From assembly GCA_013153415.1 (NCBI GenBank), contig JAADEO010000124.1, forward strand, positions 1 to 8,419: DNA of 8,419 bases, in the 5' to 3' direction. The notes under the pieces were generated by a model. The model was not told the origin of the DNA. It searched no databases and worked only from the letters and a program-made list of their open reading frames with translations. This stretch comes from Deltaproteobacteria bacterium. Lineage in GTDB: Bacteria > Desulfobacterota > Anaeroferrophillalia > Anaeroferrophillales > Tharpellaceae. Each line of letters starts with the position of its first letter. Within the stretch, counting starts at the first letter, position 1. Both the position numbers and the translations under genes were made by a program. Shown here one piece after another: positions 1 to 5,736 of the stretch.

Positions 1-16
1 ATTCCCGCGGTCGGGA

Positions 17-91
17 TGGAGCCCACGATCGGGATTGAACCGATGACCTCTTCCTTACCAAGGAAGTGCTCCACCACTGAGCTACGTGGGC
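17..91 (-). tRNA. tRNA-Thr (anticodon GGU), CCA encoded
   Basis: The reverse strand folds into a full cloverleaf. The acceptor arms GCCCACG and CGTGGGC pair perfectly, and the D stem is GCTC/GAGC. The anticodon stem CTTCC/GGAAG encloses loop TTGGTAA, giving anticodon GGT (reads ACC/ACU). The T stem ATCGG/CCGAT encloses TTCAATC. The discriminator is T and CCA is encoded at 17-19. It is the last of four co-oriented tRNA genes. In many bacteria a Thr-Tyr-Gly-Thr block lies directly upstream of tuf, so the sequence left of position 17 probably leads into a tuf gene outside the window. A weak inverted repeat (AGACCG at 94-99, CGGTCT at 118-123) sits in the spacer before it and may help precursor processing. 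Confidence 0.97.
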
Positions 92-169
92 CGAGACCGC
101 TCTTTGCAGGATTGAAACGGTCTTTGATAGTGTTTTGTACTGTCCGCGGCTCCTGGCTTCTAAAAGAAG

Positions 170-246
170 TGGAGCGGGAAACGGGACTCGAACCCGCGAC
201 CCTCAGCTTGGAAGGCTGACGCTCTAGCCAACTGAGCTATTCCCGC
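170..246 (-). tRNA. tRNA-Gly (anticodon UCC), CCA encoded
   Basis: The cloverleaf on the reverse strand has acceptor GCGGGAA/TTCCCGC, D stem GCTC/GAGC, anticodon stem TCAGC/GCTGA with loop CTTCCAA (anticodon TCC, reads GGA/GGG), and T arm GCGGG-TTCGAGT-CCCGT. The discriminator is T and CCA is encoded at 170-172. It is third in the Thr-Tyr-Gly-Thr operon. Just after its 3' end on the reverse strand lies a tiny 5-bp hairpin (157-169, AGAAG/CTTCT arms), a plausible processing landmark in the 78-nt spacer before tRNA-Thr(GGU). Confidence 0.97.
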
Positions 247-272
247 CTGCGGACTTATCGGTCTGAAAAAGA

Positions 273-357
273 TGGTGGAGAGGGGAGGATTTGAACCTCC
301 GAAGGCGCTGCCGACAGATTTACAGTCTGTTCCCTTTGACCACTCGGGAACCTCTCC
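273..357 (-). tRNA. tRNA-Tyr (anticodon GUA), class II, CCA encoded
   Basis: The reverse strand gives acceptor GGAGAGG/CCTCTCC, a D arm with CCC/GGG pairing, anticodon stem ACAGA/TCTGT around loop CTGTAAA (anticodon GTA), a long variable arm with a GGC/GCC stem, and T arm GGAGG-TTCAAAT-CCTCC. The discriminator is A and CCA is encoded at 273-275. The 85-nt length and long variable arm are normal for bacterial tRNA-Tyr. It lies second in the operon, 31 nt after tRNA-Thr(UGU) and 26 nt before tRNA-Gly. Confidence 0.97.
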
Positions 358-388
358 ACATTTCGAAACATCAACGATAACTTATAGA

Positions 389-464
389 TGGAGCTGGCGA
401 TGGGACTCGAACCCGCAACCTGCTGATTACAAGTCAGCTGCTCTTCCAGTTGAGCTACGCCAGC
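389..464 (-). tRNA. tRNA-Thr (anticodon UGU), CCA encoded
   Basis: This is the first tRNA of the operon. The acceptor GCTGGCG/CGCCAGC is perfect, the D stem is GCTC/GAGC, and anticodon stem GCTGA/TCAGC encloses loop CTTGTAA (anticodon TGT, reads ACA/ACG). The discriminator is T and CCA is encoded at 389-391. The T arm GCGGG-TTCGAGT-CCCAT has a G-U pair and a C-A mismatch in its two pairs next to the acceptor stem. The other three tRNAs have intact T stems (Gly has only the G-U). With three good T-stem pairs and a perfect acceptor stem it is probably functional. A promoter lies about 36 nt upstream. Confidence 0.96.
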
Positions 465-499
465 CGACCAATCGCAACCCTCAAAAACAAGGCTGACCC

Positions 500-528
500 G
501 TTTAGCACAACAACCGGGAGTGTGTCAA
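500..528 (-). promoter_or_regulatory. Sigma-70-type promoter of the tRNA (-tuf) operon
   Basis: The reverse strand has a perfect -35 box TTGACA (523-528). A weak -10 follows, GCTAAA (501-506, 16-bp spacer) or CTAAAC (17-bp spacer). An A-rich stretch just upstream of the -35 (529-537) resembles an UP element, and the bases after the -10 are GC-rich, as in stable-RNA promoters under growth-rate or stringent control. Transcription would begin near 493-495, giving a leader of about 30 nt before tRNA-Thr(UGU). No hairpin terminator separates rnc from this promoter, so read-through from rnc is possible. The boxes are seen; activity is inferred. Confidence 0.65.
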
Positions 529-555
529 TATTTTTTTCCCACTCCAATCCGGAAA

Positions 556-1287
556 TCAACCCCTGCTCTGGCAGTCGCCGACCCCGGCCAGTTTTTCAAG
601 TGCCGCGGCCGCCGCCGCCTGTTCGGCTTTTTTCCGGGAGGTCCCGCTTCCGACCCCCAGTTTCCGCCCCTGCGAATCGCGAACTTCGACCTTGAACAGC
701 GGACAGTGATCCGCCCCCTGCCGCTCTATCAGCTCATAAACCGGAGGCCTGCCGCAAACTTCCTGCAGCCGCTCCTGCAGAGCACTCTTATGATCGTCGG
801 AGAGGCTCAGGGCCCGGTCCGCCAAATCCTCCACCAGCCGCGAGAGAACCTGACGGCCGCCATCGAGATAGAGTGCCGCCAACAGGGCCTCCAGAGCGTC
901 CGCCAGCAGGGCCGGCCGCCGCCGGCCGGCCTGTTTCTCTTCCCCCCGTCCCAAACGCAGATAGGATCCGAGGCCGAGGCCGGAAGCGAACCGGGCCAGG
1001 GCTTCGGTATTGACAATCCGGGAACGCATCCGGGTCAACTTCCCCTCTTCCCAGTCCGGTTCCCGGCGATAGAGCAGTTCACTGACGAAAAGCTCCAGGA
1101 CCGCATCTCCGAGAAATTCGAGACGTTCATTGTCATCGACCACCGGGCCGGTCGCCGCGGCATCGACTTGAGACTGTTCGTTGACAAATGATTTATGGGT
1201 CAGAGCCGTCAGCAGAAGCTCCGGTTTTTTGAACCGGTAACCGAGGATGCGTTCCAGCTCGGCCGGGGGAGCGGGACGGGCCGTCAA
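556..1287 (-). CDS. rnc: Ribonuclease III
   Basis: RNase III cuts double-stranded RNA and matures rRNA precursors and some mRNAs. From the proposed start (243 aa) the catalytic domain covers about residues 8-155. It has the signature NERLEFLGDAVL (residues 53-64) and a second acidic site LLADALEALL. By family alignment the metal ligands are E57, D61, D130 and E133. A double-stranded-RNA-binding domain follows (about 165-235), ending in the typical GVGSGTSRKKAEQAAA stretch. The loop before the signature is several residues longer than in E. coli. The reading frame stays open up to an ATG at 1419, but that would overlap the upstream hydrolase by 116 nt. The TTG at 1285-1287 sits 16 nt after that gene's stop, has GGGAG about 7 nt upstream, and gives a family-typical length. 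It probably shares a transcript with the hydrolase gene. Confidence 0.95.
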   Translation of the reverse strand: MTARPAPPAELERILGYRFKKPELLLTALTHKSFVNEQSQVDAAATGPVVDDNERLEFLGDAVLELFVSELLYRREPDWEEGKLTRMRSRIVNTEALARFASGLGLGSYLRLGRGEEKQAGRRRPALLADALEALLAALYLDGGRQVLSRLVEDLADRALSLSDDHKSALQERLQEVCGRPPVYELIERQGADHCPLFKVEVRDSQGRKLGVGSGTSRKKAEQAAAAAALEKLAGVGDCQSRG

Positions 1288-1303
1288 AGCTCCACTCCCG
1301 TCT

Positions 1304-1930
1304 TCAGGAAACGAAAAAAGGGTTGGTAGCCCGTTCCCGGCCGACCGTGGTCGCCGGACCATGGCCGGAATAGAGCACCACTTCGTCTCCGAGAGGAAAG
1401 ATCTTCTCCCGGACCGCACGGATCAGGGTCTCGTAATCACCTCCCGGGAAATCGGTACGACCGATGGAGCCGGCAAAAACCAGATCACCGACAAAAGCCA
1501 TGCCGGTACCGATCAAAGAGATCGACCCCGGCGAATGCCCCGGAGTTTCACTCACCTTGAGAGTCACTGTTTCACCGATCTCGACCAGGTCACCTTCGGC
1601 CAGGAGACGATCCGGCGGAGGAGAATCCTCGGCCCGCATCCCCCACAGCATCGCCCGGCTGGAGATCCGGGTGATCTCGGCGGCACAGGCGCGGTGGGCC
1701 AGGATCCGGGCCCCGGTGGCTTCATGGAGACGCTTGTTACCTCCGACATGATCGAAATGCTCATGGGTATTGATAATGTAGACGGCCTCCATCCCGGCCC
1801 TCTGCAGAGTGCCGAGAATCCGCTCGACCTCATCACCAGGATCGATCACCGCAGCCTGCCGGCTCTTTTCACAACCCACCAGATAGCAATTGACCTGCAA
1901 TGGCCCAACTACAATCGTCTCTACAATCAT
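1304..1930 (-). CDS. MBL-fold metallohydrolase, glyoxalase II-like (YcbL type)
   Basis: This is a 208-residue metallo-beta-lactamase-fold hydrolase. It carries the metal-binding motif THEHFDH (H56, H58, D60, H61), then H132 in TPGHSPGS, D149 in FVGD and H190 in YSGHGP, so all ligands expected of a two-metal site are present. The stretch GRTDFPGGD (157-165) and the short C-terminus ending in NPFF resemble the YcbL branch of hydroxyacylglutathione hydrolases, which lack the long C-terminal domain of classical glyoxalase II. The likely substrate is a thioester of glutathione or another thiol; this is inferred from the family. The ATG at 1930 is preferred over one at 2011 because GAGGTG lies about 6 nt before it and family members start with a strand such as MIVETIVVGP. 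It sits directly upstream of rnc. No strong promoter was found in the AT-rich region before it. Confidence 0.9.
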   Translation of the reverse strand: MIVETIVVGPLQVNCYLVGCEKSRQAAVIDPGDEVERILGTLQRAGMEAVYIINTHEHFDHVGGNKRLHEATGARILAHRACAAEITRISSRAMLWGMRAEDSPPPDRLLAEGDLVEIGETVTLKVSETPGHSPGSISLIGTGMAFVGDLVFAGSIGRTDFPGGDYETLIRAVREKIFPLGDEVVLYSGHGPATTVGRERATNPFFVS

Positions 1931-2207
1931 ACCAAACACCTCATAATTATCATTACCCCACTTCTCCAAAGCGAAAGAATACTTCGCAGGGCTCATCACC
2001 AAATGGATCAAGGCTTCTCAATTAACCTGAACAGGGTTGGGGATAATACATCATCAATGAAATTGCAAGAACAAAACCATTAATTATGATAGGGTTTACA
2101 ACCAACCCTCCCCCCCACTTGTATTATGTACCCATATTATGATAAGCAGTACCTTATTTTAGCAACAACATCGCCAAGTCGCTGCCCGAGTATATTCCTC
2201 TCCGCGA

Positions 2208-2225
2208 TGTTCACCATGATGAACA
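2208..2225. repeat. Short hairpin / operator-like inverted repeat
   Basis: TGTTCA and TGAACA form 6-bp arms around the 6-nt spacer CCATGA. The left arm shares four bases with the GCGATGTT arm of the neighbouring inverted repeat (2167-2174 with 2204-2211), so the two stems would compete. It could be a dimeric regulator site for either divergent gene, or a chance structure. No T-run follows on either strand, so it is not an intrinsic terminator. Confidence 0.35.
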
Positions 2226-2429
2226 CCGCATTCCTCAACTCACCAGCACCTCGCACCTGAAATCGCTACTAACCTACCAAACTGTTTTTTTGCAATTCCG
2301 GTTTCATTAACAAGACCATTAATCCCTGAACATATGTAACACATCAAAAACAACATCAACCAAACAAACTTTCGCCTCCCAACAGGCAGCGACAACCGTG
2401 CTCCGCAATAGAAAATTTTGAGAACTATC

Positions 2430-2439
2430 CCATATATGG
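2430..2439 (+). promoter_or_regulatory. Palindrome overlapping the ribosome binding site of the PKD gene
   Basis: CCATATATGG is a perfect 10-bp palindrome whose last two bases begin the GGAG Shine-Dalgarno, 7 nt before the ATG at 2449. A protein or RNA structure on this site could mask the ribosome binding site. The palindrome is seen directly; any regulatory role is inferred. Confidence 0.35.
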
Positions 2440-2448
2440 AGAATAAAG

Positions 2449-4668
2449 ATGTCCGAAATTCACCATACTTCACGCCTCACAATGATAACCAGCGAACTGC
2501 TTATGATCTTGTTGTTTCTGTCCACGATCCCCTTTGCCGCCAACGGAATGCAGTGCACTCCCGCCGAGATCCGGGCAATCTTCCCGACCTCGGCTGAACT
2601 CGGCGATGTCAACGACAAACTGATGACCGACAACGGCCCCACACCCGACCATAAAAACCAGACCATCAACTACTCCCGGCGCTGGCAGGGAGGTTCTGGC
2701 ACCAGCCGGACGGTCAGCGTCACCCTTACCATCTACCCCGACAGTAGCGGAGCACGAAAAAAGGTCAACGATTATGGCAAAAATCTTTTAAAAAGCAAAC
2801 AGGGGCATAAGCTTCCTTTCGGCGATGAAGGCTACAGGACCGACGATCTGTTCCGACCTTATTACCTGGTCCACAAAGGACGTTTTCTAATCTCCTATTT
2901 TGCCTACTACCCGCGCCGCACCCTGATGCCCAGTCAGGATGCCACGGTGGAGGCCATCATCCGGCGGATTGCAGCCTTGCCCTGCCAAGGCACCACTCCC
3001 CCCCCACCTCCACCACCGAACCGGTGTCCGAAAATAGAAAAATTAACATACTCCCCGAGCTCCCCCGTACCTGGTGACACCATCACTCTCAATGCTATCG
3101 GCAAAGACCCGGACGGAGACAAACTGGTCTACACATGGCAGGTCACGGATTTCAAGGGAAACGATGTCCCAATCAACGGCCAAGGCTCCACACGAACTTG
3201 GACGGCTTCGGACCCGGGAACCTACAAAGCCGGTGTCACGGTTTACGATGGCCAGTGCATAACCAGCAAGAGTTCAAGCATAATGGTTTTTACTGACCCC
3301 AATAGAGCCAACCGACCTCCGGTAATCAAACTTAAAACCGACCGAAACACTGTATCGATCGGTGAGAAAGTAACTATCACCGCAACAGTCACCGATCCTG
3401 ATGGAGACCCACTGGGTCAGGGCCGGTGGGAAAGATTGAGCTTCGGTTCAGCCACCTTCCTACCAATCGAAAAAAGAAACGGCAACACTTTCACCGACCT
3501 TGAACAAAGCGACTTTCCTGGCAAAGGGCTCGTAGCCTTCATAATCGAGGATAACCGTGGGGCTTTGGCAAGAGAAGACATCCAGATCGTAACCATCGAT
3601 CCCCGGCAAGCCCTTAACGTCAAGTTGACTTGCGACCACCCGTGGAGTTTCTCCTGTAAAGTTGAAGAGCACGACCAGGTAACCTTCACGGCAACCGTCA
3701 ACAACCCCGGTAACGACCCTTTGACCTATGCCTGGACAATCGATGGACAGCCGCAGCGCGACTGGAAAGGACCCCAGGCTACCTGGTACAATGTTCCTTT
3801 CAAGCGACCAGGCTCTGAAATCAAAATCCAGGTCTGGGGGAAAAACGGGGCGACCGCCAGCGACAGCACGTTTTTAGAGATCAAACCGGCCCAATCCCCA
3901 CCTCCAACACCACCCGCCAACCAAAAGCCCAAGGTGCATTTGCAATGCTTGACCGCCAAGCCTCGTACCGGTCAAGCGGTGCGTTTCAAAGCGATGGTTT
4001 CCGATCCCGACCCCAACGACAAACTGAAATGGACCTGGCATCTCGATGGCCAGGCCACCGGTTGGTCGGGCCTGACCCCGAGCTGGAAAACTCCAAACGC
4101 CGGCAACCACAGCGTTATGATCACGGTTACTGACGGCAGTCACAAGGTCAGTGACAAGGTAGCATTCACAGTCCAAGCTCCACCACCACCGCCTCCTCCT
4201 GTAATACCGATCATAAAAAATGCGGTTTTCATCGACACAAATATGACTTCGGCTTGGGGGAACGCCCAGAAAACCAATTGGCAGGTGGGAGATGAAATCA
4301 CATTGAAGATCGAGCTGAATCCGCTAAGTCGCTCGCATCGACTCGAAATCATCTGGAGCGATACCGCCGGGGTGACCCAGAAACGGGAAAAAATAAACCT
4401 CGCAGCCGGAATCGGTTGGGGGCAAAGCGATACAATCTGGTCCGTCTACCAGTCCTCAACCGGAAGCAGCCCGGGACTCTGGCAGGTTGAAATTCTGATC
4501 GACGGCCTTCAGGCCCAAATGCTGAGCTTCAACCTCAAAACCCGAGTCCGGACTCCGACTCGGCAACCGCGGTGGCACCCCCTCTCCAAACGGCCGCCTG
4601 CAGGACCCGGGAGTTCAAACGGGACCATGCCGGCGACACCTGCAACAAACTGGAAACCGGCTTTCTAA
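2449..4668 (+). CDS. Exported multidomain protein with four PKD-like repeats
   Basis: This is a 739-residue protein. A hydrophobic segment (about 16-32) ending near AANG acts as a signal peptide, so the product should be exported; no lipobox or anchor is seen. Domain order: an unrecognised N-terminal domain (34-179); a heptaproline linker (184-190); PKD-like repeats at about 193-283, 289-384, 388-479 and 493-577; a second heptaproline linker (578-584); and a C-terminal domain (588-697). The repeats show the PKD pattern DPDGDKLVYTW, DPDGDPL, NPGNDPLTYAW and DPNDKLKWTW, each closed by a G-containing turn and final strand such as GTYKAGVTVYDG. A third proline linker precedes repeat 4. PKD domains are usually extracellular spacers or binding modules; no catalytic domain is visible. 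GGAG sits 7 nt before the ATG. The last ~40 residues (rich in R, P, S, T) look out of frame. The gene converges on the permease gene and its role is unknown. Confidence 0.9.
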   Translation: MSEIHHTSRLTMITSELLMILLFLSTIPFAANGMQCTPAEIRAIFPTSAELGDVNDKLMTDNGPTPDHKNQTINYSRRWQGGSGTSRTVSVTLTIYPDSSGARKKVNDYGKNLLKSKQGHKLPFGDEGYRTDDLFRPYYLVHKGRFLISYFAYYPRRTLMPSQDATVEAIIRRIAALPCQGTTPPPPPPPNRCPKIEKLTYSPSSPVPGDTITLNAIGKDPDGDKLVYTWQVTDFKGNDVPINGQGSTRTWTASDPGTYKAGVTVYDGQCITSKSSSIMVFTDPNRANRPPVIKLKTDRNTVSIGEKVTITATVTDPDGDPLGQGRWERLSFGSATFLPIEKRNGNTFTDLEQSDFPGKGLVAFIIEDNRGALAREDIQIVTIDPRQALNVKLTCDHPWSFSCKVEEHDQVTFTATVNNPGNDPLTYAWTIDGQPQRDWKGPQATWYNVPFKRPGSEIKIQVWGKNGATASDSTFLEIKPAQSPPPTPPANQKPKVHLQCLTAKPRTGQAVRFKAMVSDPDPNDKLKWTWHLDGQATGWSGLTPSWKTPNAGNHSVMITVTDGSHKVSDKVAFTVQAPPPPPPPVIPIIKNAVFIDTNMTSAWGNAQKTNWQVGDEITLKIELNPLSRSHRLEIIWSDTAGVTQKREKINLAAGIGWGQSDTIWSVYQSSTGSSPGLWQVEILIDGLQAQMLSFNLKTRVRTPTRQPRWHPLSKRPPAGPGSSNGTMPATPATNWKPAF
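2998..3005 (+). repeat. C8 homopolymer inside the PKD-protein coding region
   Basis: Eight consecutive C residues encode the start of the first heptaproline linker, between the N-terminal domain and PKD repeat 1. Gain or loss of one C would move translation into frames that stop at TAG 3035-3037 or TGA 3075-3077. Slippage would therefore truncate the protein to roughly its N-terminal domain. Confidence 0.8.
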
Positions 4669-4728
4669 CGGGATGGTTACACCTCAAAGAGATATCCATT
4701 TTGGTTCCGGGTGTAAGGCCTACAATCT
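4669..4728. other. Convergent intergenic gap with a long-loop inverted repeat
   Basis: This 60-bp gap lies between the PKD-protein stop and the permease stop. It holds a perfect 7-bp inverted repeat, TTACACC (4677-4683) / GGTGTAA (4710-4716), with a 26-nt loop. Neither strand shows a T-run after the stem, so it is at most a weak bidirectional terminator candidate. Confidence 0.3.
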
Positions 4729-5634
4729 TCAAACCCCGAGAAAAAGCAGCAGGCCGGTCATCGTCGCCACACTGGCCAGGGTGGCGACGAAGATGGTACC
4801 GACCACCAGCTCGGGGTGGGTATCGTAATTGACGGCATAAAGCAGTGGAATGATCGCCGGCGGAGTGCTGGTCTGCAGGACCAGAACATTGCGCGCCAGC
4901 CCCTCGATCCCGAGCAGCCGGCAAAGCAGCAGGGCCACCAGCGGCGAGAGCAACAGGCGCAAGACAGAGCTGCCGACAATCGGCCGCAATTCTCCCTCGA
5001 AACGGGTCCGGCCCAACTGCATTCCCAGAAGGATCAGGAGACCGGGAATCGCCGCCTGGCCCAGCATATCGATCGCTTTGAAAAGCCAATCCGGCAGCGG
5101 CAGGGCGAAAAAACGCCAGATCGCGGCCAGGGCGATGGCGTGAAAGAGGGGAACCTTAAACATCTCCAGCAGAGCCCGGCCGGGATGGTCACGGCCCCGG
5201 GAAGCGATATAAACCGCCAGGGTTCCCAGAGGAAAAGTAAACAGAACCAGGACAATGACCCCATAGGAAAGCCCCTCCGGGCCGTAGGCGAAAAGCACCA
5301 GCGGGAGACCGTAGTTGCCGCAATTCATCATGATCGTGGTCAGGCAGAAGGCGCTGCGACGGCGCTCGTCAAGCCCCAGCAGCCGCCCCGCGAGGGCACC
5401 CAGGCCCCAGAGGACCAGGGTCAGGGCGATCATGAAGATAGTCGCTTTGGGCAGAAAAGCGGTCAGTTTGTCCTGCCCCTTGATGAGACCGGCAAAGATC
5501 AGACAGGGAGTGAAAAAATAGAGCGTCAGGTTGGAAATCGACTTGAAATCGGGTTTTTTGCTCTTTTCGAAGAGCACCCCGAGACCGATCACCAGGAAAA
5601 TCGGCAAAAGAATATCGATGAAAACTGCAACCAT
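4729..5634 (-). CDS. AEC (auxin efflux carrier) family transporter
   Basis: This is a 301-residue inner-membrane protein with about ten hydrophobic helices, roughly at 3-22, 34-52, 62-85, 96-117, 122-143, 160-178, 188-206, 221-241, 248-268 and 276-299. The two halves each carry a helix broken by conserved polar and proline residues: NCGNYGLPL (104-112) in the first, and QTSTPPAI (254-261) after the AIPGLLILLGMQL segment (195-207) in the second. These match the Mem_trans/AEC family, whose bacterial members move small organic acids or other metabolites; the substrate cannot be told from sequence. Length is normal (about 300). The ATG at 5634 has GGGGA about 7 nt upstream. It is a single gene with its own promoter, diverges from flgB, and has no evident functional link to flagella. 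Confidence 0.9.
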   Translation of the reverse strand: MVAVFIDILLPIFLVIGLGVLFEKSKKPDFKSISNLTLYFFTPCLIFAGLIKGQDKLTAFLPKATIFMIALTLVLWGLGALAGRLLGLDERRRSAFCLTTIMMNCGNYGLPLVLFAYGPEGLSYGVIVLVLFTFPLGTLAVYIASRGRDHPGRALLEMFKVPLFHAIALAAIWRFFALPLPDWLFKAIDMLGQAAIPGLLILLGMQLGRTRFEGELRPIVGSSVLRLLLSPLVALLLCRLLGIEGLARNVLVLQTSTPPAIIPLLYAVNYDTHPELVVGTIFVATLASVATMTGLLLFLGV

Positions 5635-5653
5635 CAGTCAATCCCCGTTCAAT

Positions 5654-5666
5654 TTCCGGCCCGGAA
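5654..5666. promoter_or_regulatory. 13-bp palindrome in the permease leader
   Basis: TTCCGGCCCGGAA is a perfect dyad (6-bp arms, 1-bp centre). It lies between the predicted permease transcription start (about 5680, minus strand) and its ATG. The position suits a repressor operator or an RNA hairpin in the leader. It also lies about 70-85 bp upstream of the -24 box of the flgB promoter, where an enhancer-binding protein could act. The dyad is seen; the role is inferred. Confidence 0.45.
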
Positions 5667-5687
5667 GCAGCAGGCCTCGAGGGGCGC

Positions 5688-5717
5688 AGCATAGTCCACT
5701 TCCACACGGTCTGTCAA
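5688..5717 (-). promoter_or_regulatory. Sigma-70-type promoter of the permease gene
   Basis: The reverse strand carries a perfect -35 TTGACA (5712-5717), an 18-bp spacer and a -10 TATGCT (5688-5693; 4 of 6 consensus bases). Transcription would start near 5680, giving a leader of about 46 nt before the permease ATG at 5634. It lies back to back with the sigma-54 promoter of flgB, with about 20 bp between the two upstream elements. Confidence 0.65.
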
Positions 5718-5736
5718 TCAGTCCCCGATCCGGAGC

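Larger units (their letters stand above)
1931..2448. other. AT-rich intergenic region with short repeats
   Basis: These ~520 bp separate the divergent hydrolase and PKD-protein genes and are clearly richer in A/T than the flanks. They hold no convincing gene. Visible items: an 8-bp inverted repeat AGGGTTGG (2033-2040) / CCAACCCT (2102-2109); the direct repeat ATTATGATA at 2083-2091 and 2136-2144, with a partial copy at 2123; a C7 run at 2110-2116; an 8-bp inverted repeat AACATCGC (2167-2174) / GCGATGTT (2204-2211); and an 18-bp hairpin at 2208-2225. The divergent promoters of both flanking genes should lie here, but no -35/-10 pair on either strand is good enough to call. Confidence 0.7.

Noticed and set aside
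16..496. Small ORFs across the tRNA block
   Set aside because: They are translations through antisense tRNA sequence; phrases such as TGLEPATL are well-known artefacts of reading tRNA genes.
520..2083. Long plus-strand ORFs (520-1191, 223 aa; 1247-2083, 278 aa)
   Set aside because: They run antisense to rnc and the MBL hydrolase, whose motifs are unmistakable. Their translations are R/P/Q-rich with no recognisable domain.
2146..2310. Open plus-strand frame in the AT-rich gap that could be an old gene fragment
   Set aside because: It has no start codon with a ribosome binding site and no recognisable similarity. It is too short to distinguish from chance.
2240..2473. 77-aa minus-strand ORF at the start of the PKD gene
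   Set aside because: It starts inside the PKD coding region, lacks a Shine-Dalgarno, and its hydrophobic stretch arises from AT-rich sequence.
2482..2484. Alternative downstream ATG for the PKD protein (residue 12), which would give a neater signal peptide
   Set aside because: No Shine-Dalgarno precedes it, whereas GGAG is well placed for the ATG at 2449.
4677..4716. Inverted repeat TTACACC/GGTGTAA as an intrinsic terminator
   Set aside because: The loop is 26 nt and no U-tract follows on either strand, so it is only noted in the gap description.
4816..5694. 292-aa plus-strand ORF and the 184-aa minus ORF at 4535-5089
   Set aside because: Both are other-frame shadows of the AEC permease and the end of the PKD gene, with charged low-complexity composition and no ribosome binding logic. 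The permease frame has clear membrane helices and family motifs.
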